A DNA stretch of 64,000 nt from assembly GCA_965277025.1 (NCBI GenBank), contig OZ255706.1, forward strand, positions 1,984,001 to 2,048,000. The letters are read 5' to 3'. The stretch comes from Methylomarinum sp965277025. Its GTDB lineage: Bacteria > Pseudomonadota > Gammaproteobacteria > Methylococcales > Methylomonadaceae. Shown here piece after piece: positions 44,563-53,179 of the stretch. The position numbers and the translations under genes were made by a program. Position 1 is the first letter of the stretch, and each line of letters begins with the position of its first letter. The notes under the pieces were generated by a model, which was given only the letters and a program-made list of their open reading frames with translations, was not told where the DNA came from and did no database searches.

Positions 44563-46136
44563 ATGAATACTGTTGTTGGCATTCTGGGGCAAAAGCTGGA
44601 TCATGCCGGGTTTGGTAGCAAGCGCTGGTTTCGCTGGCGACCCACCCTGTCATTATTGATGCATCATGATTTTCCGGTTGATGAACTGGTGCTGCTGCAT
44701 CACAAAGAAGACCAGGCTCTTGCAGATTTGACCATTCGTGACGCCGAGACCCTGTGTCTGAATATCAACATTACCACGCATATTGTTGATTATGATGACC
44801 CCTGGGATTTTGAACAGGTTTACAGTCAGCTACACGATTTTTCACTCAGCTACCCGTTTGATCCGGAACGCAACCAGTATTATTTTCATATCACAACAGG
44901 CACGCATGTTGCCCAGATTTGCATGTATTTGCTGACCGAAGCCAATTACTTTCCGGGAAAGCTGATTCAAAGCTCGCCCAGTAAATTTGGGTCCGACGGC
45001 AAAATCCAGATTATTGATCTTGATTTATCCCGTTACGACCAGATTGCCTCGCGTTTTCACCGGGAATCCCAGCAGGCAATCCAATACCTGAAAAGCGGCA
45101 TTGAAACCCGTAATGAAGCCTACAATAAAATGATTGGTGGAATTGAACAGGTTGCTGTGCGTTCAACTTCCCCTATTTTATTGATGGGGCCAACCGGCGT
45201 GGGCAAATCGCATCTGGCCAGTAAAATTTATGCGTTAAAACGACAAAGAAGCCAGCTCAAGGGGCGTTTTGTCGAAGTCAATTGCGCAACCTTACGCGGC
45301 GATAACGCTATGTCGGCGCTTTTTGGCCATATCAAGGGAGCTTTTACCGGAGCTGCCAAAGACCGTGCCGGCTGCTGCTTGAAGCCCATCAAGGCCTCTT
45401 GTTTCTGGATGAAATCGGGGAACTGGGTCTGGATGAACAAGCCATGTTGCTGCGAGCCATTGAGGACAAAAAATTCATGCCGTTTGGCTCAGACCGCGAA
45501 GTTGAAAGCGATTTTCAGCTGATTGCCGGCACCAACCGCAATCTGTATGACCGGGTTGAACAAGGCCTGTTTCGGGAAGATTTGCTGGCGCGCATCAACC
45601 TCTGGCATTATCACTTACCATCATTAAAGGAAAGAAGGGAAGACATCGAGCCCAATCTGGAATACGAGTTGCACCGTTTTGCCCAGAACATGAACCTGAA
45701 AGTCAGTTTTAATCGCGCCGCAAAAACCAAATATCTGGCTTTTGCGTTAAGTTCTGATGCCAAATGGCGCGCTAATTTCAGGGATTTGAATTCCAGCGTG
45801 ACGCGCATGGCGACCTTGGCTGTGAGCGGCAGGATAACCGAAGAAATTGTTAACGATGAAATTTCCAGACTGCGGCAGGACTGGCAAAGAGGGCAATCAT
45901 CGACTGAAAGTGATGTCTTGAAACAAATGCTTGCCGCAGACAGCTATGACAACCTGGACTTGTTTGAACGAATACAGCTGGAAAAAGTTGTTCAGATTTG
46001 CAAGGAAAGTAAAAGCATGGCTGACGCGGGCAGAAAATTGTTTCATAAAAGCCGGTTGAAAAAAGCGGCCGGCAATGATTCCCAACGACTTCGGGCCTAT
46101 TTAAAAAAGTATGGTCTTGATTTTAAGGTGTTATAA
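44563..46136 (+). pseudogene. rtcR: sigma-54-dependent RNA-repair regulator RtcR, frameshifted
   Basis: RtcR turns on the RNA ligase and cyclase genes rtcBA. The N-terminal ~180 residues (MNTVVGILGQKLDHAGFGSKRWFRWRP, YYFHITTGTHVAQICMYLL) are its CARF-type sensor domain. The AAA+ part has ILLMGPTGVGKSHLA (Walker A) and the sigma-54 contact loop GAFTGA, then near 45371 one C is missing and the frame shifts. The other frame continues LLEAHQGLLFLDEIGEL (Walker B) to a C-terminal helix-turn-helix (SMADAGRKLF). Restored length ~524 aa. No rtcB or rtcA is in the window. An IS4 end lies 25 bases upstream, so its promoter is gone. Confidence 0.88.
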
Positions 46137-46312
46137 AACCAATAAAGCTATTTTTTTTTGCAATACACTTGTCTTTGACAATCAATTACTTGTTTCTTAC
46201 TGCAAGCCAAATTTTTAGCAACTTATAACGATATTTTCTTCAACCTTGTCTGTGGTAACATTAGACACAAGGTCATTCATGACCGGACTTTACGCTTATT
46301 CGGATCAATGCC

Positions 46313-47749
46313 ATGTCAACACCACATTATGATGTTATCGTTATTGGCGCAGGACCTGCTGGTTATGTCGCGGCAATCAGGGCCGCTCAATTAGGCCTCA
46401 AGACTGCCAGCATTGATGACTGGCAGAGCCCTGATGGCGAAACCAGTCTCGGCGGCACATTCGTCAACGCCGGCTGTATCGCCTCAATGGCCTTGCTCGA
46501 ATCGGCGCGCCTCTACCATACCGTTCAGCATAAGCTCGCTCAGCATGGCATTAGCGTTGACAATGTTCAACTTGATGTCACTGCGATGATCAAGCGAAAA
46601 CAGCAAACGATCAAAACCTTGAGTGAGCAGATTCAATCCATTTTCAACCACCTGAACATCGATTGTTTTCACGCCCGAGGTAAACTGATCAACAATCAGC
46701 AGGTAGAGCTGACCTCTTTGGCCGATCAATCCACTTCGCTGCTATCGGCAAGCAATATTGTGCTGGCGACAGGCTCAAGACCAATCAGGCTTGACTGCGC
46801 TTGCCATCAGCAAGATTTAATTATTGATATCAATGAGGCGCTCAATCTCACCGAAGTTCCAGAGCGTATCGGTATTATCGGCGCGGGCATTATTGGCCTG
46901 GAACTAGGCGAAATCTGGAATCGTTTGGGCAGCGAAGTCATTCTGCTCGAAGCACAGGAAAATTTCCTGACCGCACCGGATCAACAAATTGCCCAGGAAG
47001 CTTATTTATTGTTTTGTCAACAAGGCCTCGATATTCGACTTGGCGCACGGGTTATTTCCAGTCAAATCACCAATAATCGGGTGACTGTCGAATACGAAGA
47101 CAGCGAAGGTGTGCACAACCTGGTGCTGGACAAACTGATCGTTGCCTCTGGCCGGCAACCCAATTCCGAAAACCTGACCAGTGATGAAATCGAATTATTG
47201 CTGGATGAAAACGGTTTTGTCCATGTCGATGAGAACTGCGCCACCAATTTGCCCGGTGTTTACGCCATTGGCGATTTGACCTTGCTCGGCCCCATGCTGG
47301 CCCACAAAGGGATTGAAGAAGGTGTATTTGTCGCCGAACACATTGCCGGATCGCATACTCCGGTCAACTACAACATCATCCCCAGCGTTATTTATACCGA
47401 CCCTGAAATTGCCTGGGTCGGCCAGACTGAACAGGCATTAAAAGCGATTGGTGAAAATTATAAAGTCGGTATTTTCCCGTTCAAGGCGTCCGCCCGGGCC
47501 ATCTCCCAGGACAAGACCGAAGGCTTTGTCAAAATCATCACGCATGCGGAAACTGATCAAATTCTTGGCGTCCATATTATCGGCTCCCAAGCATCCGATT
47601 TAATTGCCGAAGCTGTCCTGGCGCTGGAATTCTCGGCCAGCGCAGAAGATCTGGCCCGCACCATTCATGCTCACCCGACTATTTCCGAGGCCTTGCATGA
47701 AGCCGCCCTTTCCATCGCCAACCGCGCCTTACATTTACCACCGCATTAA
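46313..47749 (+). CDS. dihydrolipoamide-dehydrogenase-like flavoprotein lacking one active-site cysteine
   Basis: 478 residues with the full pyridine-nucleotide-disulfide oxidoreductase layout: FAD site VIVIGAGPAGYVAAIRAAQLG, NAD site IGIIGAGIIGLELGEIW, VYAIGDLTLLGPMLAHKG, and the dimer domain with the His-Glu pair HPTISE (H454, E459). The redox motif, normally GGTCLNVGCIPSKAL, reads GGTFVNAGCIASMAL: the first Cys is F50, only C55 remains, and Pro and Lys are also changed. It therefore cannot form the usual disulfide. First gene of a six-gene operon; the next gene starts three bases after its stop. Substrate unknown. Confidence 0.85.
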   Translation: MSTPHYDVIVIGAGPAGYVAAIRAAQLGLKTASIDDWQSPDGETSLGGTFVNAGCIASMALLESARLYHTVQHKLAQHGISVDNVQLDVTAMIKRKQQTIKTLSEQIQSIFNHLNIDCFHARGKLINNQQVELTSLADQSTSLLSASNIVLATGSRPIRLDCACHQQDLIIDINEALNLTEVPERIGIIGAGIIGLELGEIWNRLGSEVILLEAQENFLTAPDQQIAQEAYLLFCQQGLDIRLGARVISSQITNNRVTVEYEDSEGVHNLVLDKLIVASGRQPNSENLTSDEIELLLDENGFVHVDENCATNLPGVYAIGDLTLLGPMLAHKGIEEGVFVAEHIAGSHTPVNYNIIPSVIYTDPEIAWVGQTEQALKAIGENYKVGIFPFKASARAISQDKTEGFVKIITHAETDQILGVHIIGSQASDLIAEAVLALEFSASAEDLARTIHAHPTISEALHEAALSIANRALHLPPH

Positions 47750-47752
47750 AGC

Positions 47753-48388
47753 ATGCATTACACCATTATTCCTGTAACAAATTACCAACAAAATTGCACT
47801 ATTCTAGTTTGTGAACAAACCGGCCGAGCCGCCATTGTCGACCCTGGCGGCGACTTGTCATTGATTATCAATGCATTACGACAAATGAACGCCTCGGCAG
47901 AAGTCATTTTGATCACCCATGGACATATGGACCATATCGGTGGCGTCAAAGCCTTATCCGAGCAATTAAACCTTCCCATCTATGGCCCCCAACAGGAGGA
48001 TGAATTTTGGATCCAGGCTTTAGAAGAACAATGCCGCTTGTTCAGTTTTCCACCCAGCGAACCTTTCGAACCTACTCGATGGCTGAATGATGGTGATTCT
48101 GTCCGCTTCGGAGAAACCCGATTGCAAGTTATCCACTGCCCCGGCCATACGCCGGGACATGTCGTGTTTTATCAACCTGAAGACAAGCTGGCAGTGGTCG
48201 GTGATGTTTTATTCAAAGGTTCGATTGGCCGCACCGATTTCCCCAAAGGCAACCATCAGGCTTTGATCGACTCCATCCAGCAAAAACTGTTTCCACTGGG
48301 TGAAGATATCCAATTTATTCCCGGCCATGGGCCGATGTCTACCTTTGGTGAAGAAATGCGCAGCAATCCATTTGTCTCTATTTATTAA
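47753..48388 (+). CDS. glyoxalase-II-like metallo-beta-lactamase-fold hydrolase
   Basis: 211 residues. Metal ligands appear in ILITHGHMDHIGG, HCPGHTPGH, VVGDVLF and IPGHGP, the complete set for a two-metal site. It resembles the YcbL branch of glyoxalase II, which hydrolyses thioesters such as S-lactoylglutathione. It follows the lipoamide-dehydrogenase-like gene by three bases and precedes the ornithine-cyclodeaminase family gene by six, so it belongs to the operon. Confidence 0.88.
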   Translation: MHYTIIPVTNYQQNCTILVCEQTGRAAIVDPGGDLSLIINALRQMNASAEVILITHGHMDHIGGVKALSEQLNLPIYGPQQEDEFWIQALEEQCRLFSFPPSEPFEPTRWLNDGDSVRFGETRLQVIHCPGHTPGHVVFYQPEDKLAVVGDVLFKGSIGRTDFPKGNHQALIDSIQQKLFPLGEDIQFIPGHGPMSTFGEEMRSNPFVSIY

Positions 48389-48394
48389 ACCATC

Positions 48395-49471
48395 ATGAAC
48401 AATCCACTTCCTTCCCGTCCACATAAAATCAGTATCACTTATTTATCCCAGGAGGATTTACTCGATGCCGGCTGCTTTGATTTACGCATGGCTATCGAGA
48501 CGGCTGAAAAGACCATGCAGGCCTTTGAAGACCATCGTATTTTATTCCCGGAAAAAATCGTTCAGATATTTGACCCGGTCAGCCAGGATCGCATCAACTG
48601 TCTGCCCGCCACTCTGCTGGATGAAAAAATCTGTGGCATGAAATGGGTGTCGGTTTTTCCGCGTAATCCGCGAAAATTCGACATACAGAACCTGTCGGCT
48701 TTGTTTGTTTTGTCAGAAATCGAAAAGGGTTTTCCAGTCGCCGTAATGGAAGGTACGCTGGCCTCGAATATGCGGGTTGCCGCCATGGGTGCCATTGCCG
48801 CCAAACATTTAGCCAAGAAAGACAGTGAAACTATTGGTTTTATCGGTGCAGGTGAACAGGCCAAAATGCACTTACTGGCCATGACTGTGGTCAGACCGAG
48901 CCTGAAACAATGTCGAGTATCGGCCAAAACAGCGCTTGAGGAAGAGATATTTATCTCGGAACTTTCTGCCATACTGCCCAATATGGAATTTATCGCCTGT
49001 CACACATCAGCTAAAAAGGCGATGGATGGCGCTGATATTCTGGTTACCGCCACCAGTGCGCAAGCACCCTTGCTGAAAGCGGAATGGATGAAGCCCGGTG
49101 CATTCTACAGCCATATTGGTGGCTGGGAAGATGAATACGCAGTCGCCCTGCAATGTGATAAAATCGTTTGTGATGACTGGGATACCGTTACCCATCGAAC
49201 ACAGACCTTGAGCCGTATGTTCAAAGAAGGCCTGCTCTCACATAATGATATCTACGCCGATTTGCACGAACTGGTGTCCGGTCACAAAAAAGGCCGAAGC
49301 TCTGATGAAGAACGCATTTATTTTAATGCAGTAGGCCTGGCCTATGTCGATATCGCTCTGGCGCACGTCATGTTTCAACGCGCTAAAACAGCACATATCG
49401 GCCAGCAGCTCAGCTTGCAGGAATCGGTGGTGTTTGAACACGAAAATATTTGCCGTAAAATCAGATTGTAA
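48395..49471 (+). CDS. ornithine cyclodeaminase / mu-crystallin family protein
   Basis: 358 residues. RINCLPATLLDEKICGMKWVSVFP is the substrate-binding region, and ETIGFIGAGEQAKMHLLAM the NAD(P) fold. Members convert ornithine to proline or reduce cyclic imino acids such as pyrroline-2-carboxylate. The following Hcn/Oox-type dehydrogenase genes recall the opine oxidase plus ocd gene sets of Agrobacterium and the hydroxyproline clusters of Pseudomonas, so an imino- or amino-acid substrate is likely. Exact reaction uncertain. Confidence 0.82.
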   Translation: MNNPLPSRPHKISITYLSQEDLLDAGCFDLRMAIETAEKTMQAFEDHRILFPEKIVQIFDPVSQDRINCLPATLLDEKICGMKWVSVFPRNPRKFDIQNLSALFVLSEIEKGFPVAVMEGTLASNMRVAAMGAIAAKHLAKKDSETIGFIGAGEQAKMHLLAMTVVRPSLKQCRVSAKTALEEEIFISELSAILPNMEFIACHTSAKKAMDGADILVTATSAQAPLLKAEWMKPGAFYSHIGGWEDEYAVALQCDKIVCDDWDTVTHRTQTLSRMFKEGLLSHNDIYADLHELVSGHKKGRSSDEERIYFNAVGLAYVDIALAHVMFQRAKTAHIGQQLSLQESVVFEHENICRKIRL

Positions 49472-49474
49472 ACC

Positions 49475-49792
49475 ATGTTCAAATCACTTCCAGATAGCGC
49501 CACTGAAACAGTTACTGTTTATATCAATGGGCAAAAAACACAGGTTGCTGCCGGCATCAGCGTTGCTGCTGCCGTACTTGAAAAAAAACTGCCATACACC
49601 CGAACAACACCCGTTTCTGGCGACAAACGCTTACCCTATTGCATGATGGGTGTTTGTTACGACTGCTTGATGATTATTGATGACATTCCCAATCAACGGG
49701 CCTGCTCATCGACTGTTCAGCAAGGCATGCGTATCGATATTCAGGAAAAAACCGGAGAGGAACTTTTACCTGGAGAATTCGCAAATGAATAA
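49475..49792 (+). CDS. small [2Fe-2S] subunit, HcnA/LhpF-like
   Basis: 105 residues with a ferredoxin-like fold and the cluster ligands in PYCMMGVCYDCLMIIDDIPNQRACSS. It is the gamma-type subunit of heterotrimeric FAD dehydrogenases such as hydrogen cyanide synthase, opine oxidase and D-hydroxyproline dehydrogenase. It starts three bases after the preceding stop and overlaps the next gene by eight bases. It should pass electrons from the FAD subunits. Confidence 0.85.
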   Translation: MFKSLPDSATETVTVYINGQKTQVAAGISVAAAVLEKKLPYTRTTPVSGDKRLPYCMMGVCYDCLMIIDDIPNQRACSSTVQQGMRIDIQEKTGEELLPGEFANE

Positions 49793-51173
49793 GCATTATC
49801 CCCTGCTGATTGTTGGGGCAGGTCCTGCTGGTCTTTCGGCAGCAACGCTGGCCGCCAATCATGGCCTGGAATGCGCGGTACTGGATGAACAACCGGCTCC
49901 GGGTGGGCAAATATACCGTAATATTGAACATATCCCGGATAGTACAGCCCAAACCTTAGGCCCGGACTACCTTCACGGCCGGCGCATCGCAGAAGATTTT
50001 CGTCATTCGGGCGCCAAATATTTTCCTGAAACCCGCGTATGGTCATTAAATCCCGAACGTGAAATCGGCCTGACCCGGCAAAACGAAAGCCGAATGATTA
50101 CTGCAGACGCGGTACTGATCGCCAGCGGCGCCATGGAGAGACCCATCCCTTTTCCCGGCTGGACGCTACCAGGCGTCATGCAGGCAGGTGCCAGACAAAT
50201 TCTGTTAAAAACCGCACAACTGATTCCAGAAAAAAATGTCGTTTTGGCTGGCTCCGGCCCATTGTTATTACTACTGGCCTGGCAATATTTGCGTTTAGGC
50301 GCCGATATAGCCGCATTACTGGACACTACTCCATTCAGCAATACGTTCAGTGCATTACCGAAACTGCCAAAGGCATTACGGGCTTTTCATTATTTAAGCA
50401 AAGGGCTGACATTACAAAAAGACCTGAAGCAAGCGGGGGTGTCCATCATCCCGTTTGTAGAAAAAATTGCCGCCATTGGCGATGACCAACTGGAAGCGAT
50501 TGAGTATCAAAGAAACGGCAAAATTCAGCGTATAGAAACCGGCCTGCTGCTCACTCATTTTGGCGTCATTCCGCATATCTGGTTAAGTCAGGCGGCTGGT
50601 TGCCAACATCGCTGGGACGACTATCAACAATGCTGGCGACCAGTCACAGACAGGTGGGGGCGCACCAGTTTGGACAGCATATCGATTGCTGGTGACAACA
50701 GCGGTATTTTTGGCGCTAAATCAGCTGAATTTGCAGGCCAACTGGCAGCCCTGGCCTGTCTGCACAAGGCCGGTAAACTTTCCTTGGCCGAACGCGATCG
50801 ACTCGCTAAACCAATCAGACAAAAACAACAGAAAGACCGAGCCATTCGTCCTTTTCTGGAGCGATACTTTCACCTGCCGCAACAATGGTTGCTGGCCGAT
50901 GATGACACGCTGGTTTGTCGCTGCGAAGAAATCAGTGCAGGCGCCATCCGCCAGGTCATTCAACAGGGTCATGACGACAGCAATCAGGTTAAATATTTTA
51001 CCCGTTGCGGTATGGGGCCTTGCCAAGGTCGCCAGTGCGCATTATCTGTCGCGCAAATTGTTGCCGCCGAAACCGGGCGCAGCATGACAGAAGTCGGCAT
51101 TTTCCGTGGTCGCCCGCCTGTCACGCCAATAAATCTGAAGCAACTTTCAGTCTTGAACAGCGAGAATACCTGA
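49785..51173 (+). CDS. FAD/NAD(P)-binding subunit with BFD-like [2Fe-2S] domain, HcnB/OoxA-like
   Basis: 462 residues from ATG 49785. FAD site LLIVGAGPAGLSAATLAANHGL, then PGGQIYR, IASGAMERPIPFPGWTLPGV and a second nucleotide fold NVVLAGSGPLLLLLA. The C-terminal domain has CRCEEIS and TRCGMGPCQGRQC, the four cysteines of a BFD-like iron-sulfur domain. This is the alpha subunit of the Hcn/Oox family. It overlaps its neighbours on both sides. Substrate not deducible from sequence alone. Confidence 0.87.
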   Translation: MNKHYPLLIVGAGPAGLSAATLAANHGLECAVLDEQPAPGGQIYRNIEHIPDSTAQTLGPDYLHGRRIAEDFRHSGAKYFPETRVWSLNPEREIGLTRQNESRMITADAVLIASGAMERPIPFPGWTLPGVMQAGARQILLKTAQLIPEKNVVLAGSGPLLLLLAWQYLRLGADIAALLDTTPFSNTFSALPKLPKALRAFHYLSKGLTLQKDLKQAGVSIIPFVEKIAAIGDDQLEAIEYQRNGKIQRIETGLLLTHFGVIPHIWLSQAAGCQHRWDDYQQCWRPVTDRWGRTSLDSISIAGDNSGIFGAKSAEFAGQLAALACLHKAGKLSLAERDRLAKPIRQKQQKDRAIRPFLERYFHLPQQWLLADDDTLVCRCEEISAGAIRQVIQQGHDDSNQVKYFTRCGMGPCQGRQCALSVAQIVAAETGRSMTEVGIFRGRPPVTPINLKQLSVLNSENT

Positions 51174-52288
51174 TGAAAACGGATGTCATTATAATCGGTG
51201 GTGGCTTGATTGGTACGGCTACTGCGCTTCAGCTTGCTATGCGAGGAATCCGTTCTATTGTGTTGGATAAAGACAGTCCGGGACGACATGCATCAGGCGC
51301 CAATGCCGGTGGATTGAGATTGCTGAATCGCGACCCGGCGGAAATCCCGCTTTCAGTGGAAGCGACAAAAATGTGGCATCACATGCCTGAATCAGTCGGC
51401 TCGGATTGTGACGCCCGCTTTCCCGGCGGGATGCGCGTCGCTGAAAATGAAAGCGATATGGACAAACTGGCCCAACGGGCAGCAATGGTTCGGAAGCTGG
51501 GTTACGACCACGAAGAACTGATTGATAAAAAAATGCTTTATCAACTCGTTCCCAGCCTCTCCCCACATTGTATCGGTGCCTTATATTGCAAAACCGATGG
51601 CTATGGCCGGCCTTACCATGCCCTCACGGCATTCCGTCTTAAAGCGGAATCACTGGGCGCGCAATTTATCTCGCGCAGTGAAGTGTTTCAGCTAAGACAA
51701 AACGACAATCAATGGAAGATCAGAGCATCCAGCGGCTGTTATTACGGTGAAATTCTCGTCAATTGTGCCGGAGCCTGGGGTAACCGACTGGCTGAGCAGC
51801 TCGGTGAAAATATCCCATTGACCGCTAAAGCCTTGATGCTGATGGTTACCGAACGCCTGCCACATTTTATTGACCCTGTGATAGGCGCTGCCAGCCGCAA
51901 GTTGTCCTTCAAGCAAATGCAAAACGGCACCGTCATTATTGGCGGCGCACTGGTGGCGAAACTGGATTTCGAGCACGAACACACCGACATAAACTGGGAT
52001 CAGATGGCGCGCAGCGCTCAAACCGTTTTGGATTTTTTCCCGCAACTGGAAAATACGCGGATTGTCAGAGCCTGGGCAGGCATTGAAGGCTTTACTCCTG
52101 ATAATCTGCCGGTTATCGGTGCCTCAAAAACACTTAAAAATGCTTATCACGCTTTTGGCTTTTCCGCCCATGGCTTTCAACTATCCCCGGTTATTGGCAA
52201 AATTTTGGCTGAGTTAATCGTTGACGGTAAAACAGCGTTACCCATCGACGCTTTTGCAATTGATCGATTCCAGGATGCTGCCGGATAA
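51173..52288 (+). CDS. FAD-dependent amino-acid dehydrogenase subunit, HcnC/OoxB-like (DAO family)
   Basis: 371 residues from ATG 51173, which overlaps the previous stop. TDVIIIGGGLIGTATALQLAMRGI is the FAD site, ASGANAGGLRLLNRD the DAO family loop, and IVRAWAGIEGFTPDNLPVIG with FGFSAHGFQLSPVIG the C-terminal FAD-contact region. This is the beta, catalytic-type subunit, related to glycine, sarcosine and D-amino-acid oxidases. Last gene of the operon; the convergent kinase gene ends 20 bases later. Confidence 0.88.
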   Translation: MKTDVIIIGGGLIGTATALQLAMRGIRSIVLDKDSPGRHASGANAGGLRLLNRDPAEIPLSVEATKMWHHMPESVGSDCDARFPGGMRVAENESDMDKLAQRAAMVRKLGYDHEELIDKKMLYQLVPSLSPHCIGALYCKTDGYGRPYHALTAFRLKAESLGAQFISRSEVFQLRQNDNQWKIRASSGCYYGEILVNCAGAWGNRLAEQLGENIPLTAKALMLMVTERLPHFIDPVIGAASRKLSFKQMQNGTVIIGGALVAKLDFEHEHTDINWDQMARSAQTVLDFFPQLENTRIVRAWAGIEGFTPDNLPVIGASKTLKNAYHAFGFSAHGFQLSPVIGKILAELIVDGKTALPIDAFAIDRFQDAAG

Positions 52289-52307
52289 CTGGAGGTCATG
52301 TGAAAAA

Positions 52308-53165
52308 TCATTCGTCCTCCGTCAGCCGCCATTGCTCAATGAACGGCTGGTAGAAAGCGGCATCATGGCTGATTGCGCCCTGTATGCCAGCCACAGCGCT
52401 GGCGAACTGCTGGGCCCGTTCAAGAATCACGGTCACCAGCCACTGCCGGGAAAGCCCCAGCAACACAACACTGGAAAAGGCATCACCCGCGCCAACGGTG
52501 TCCACCACCGGAACCTGAGTATCCGGTCTCACCCTCACGCATTCTCCTTGCCCATAAATCCATTCAGCGCCTTTATCGCCCGCCGTTAAAATCAACTCGG
52601 CCGCAATCGATTGCAAGGACAATTCCTGCTGTTCCAGACGATTCAATTTAACCCAGCGCGCGCCATCCAGTAGTTTCTTTATGTCAGTTTCACTCCACCA
52701 CGGCGCGCGTAAATTGACATCGACAAACCGGTCGCAATCACTGTTCAGGATGAACGCCAGACATTGCGCACTGACAGGCTGACGAAATGCCAGAGAACCA
52801 TGATAAAGCAGGCTGGCGCTGGAAAAATCCGGCAATTGCCTGACATCGATAAAATCCCAGGCACTATCAGCAACAATGTCGTACTGCGGTTCACCATCAT
52901 CAAAGCTGACTTCGACCTTGCCGGTCGGGTGCAACCAATCACGCTGCACATGAGTAACGCTCATTCCCCATTCGCGCATGGCGGCCAGAATTTTATCCCC
53001 GGCGGCATCACTACCTACCCGGGTAATCAATTCCGGCTGTAATCCAAAGGCCTGGCAATGCCAGGCTACATTGAACGGCGCACCACCTAACACTTGTTTT
53101 CCATCGGGGAAGCAATCAAATAACACCTCCCCAAAAATCATTATTTCCCGCTTGTTTTTCTGCAT
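52308..53165 (-). CDS. PfkB-family sugar kinase (fructokinase-like)
   Basis: 285 residues from ATG 53165. IMIFGEVLFDCFPDGKQVLGGAPFNVAWHCQAFG is the substrate-binding start and VVDTVGAGDAFSSVVLLG the PfkB signature with the catalytic Asp. It is closest in look to fructokinases, which would link to sucrose metabolism, but the exact sugar is open. A longer frame to 53198 runs into the IS701-like element. AAGG eight bases upstream is the ribosome site and lies in the element's 7-base target repeat, so the IS has separated the gene from its promoter. Confidence 0.85.
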   Translation of the reverse strand: MQKNKREIMIFGEVLFDCFPDGKQVLGGAPFNVAWHCQAFGLQPELITRVGSDAAGDKILAAMREWGMSVTHVQRDWLHPTGKVEVSFDDGEPQYDIVADSAWDFIDVRQLPDFSSASLLYHGSLAFRQPVSAQCLAFILNSDCDRFVDVNLRAPWWSETDIKKLLDGARWVKLNRLEQQELSLQSIAAELILTAGDKGAEWIYGQGECVRVRPDTQVPVVDTVGAGDAFSSVVLLGLSRQWLVTVILERAQQFASAVAGIQGAISHDAAFYQPFIEQWRLTEDE

Positions 53166-53179
53166 CAGAATAACCTTAT

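Noticed and set aside
49475..52288. Calling the three FAD/[2Fe-2S] subunits hydrogen cyanide synthase HcnABC
   Set aside because: The domain set fits, but opine oxidases and hydroxyproline dehydrogenases share it, and the OCD-family neighbour favours an imino- or amino-acid substrate. Sequence alone does not decide.
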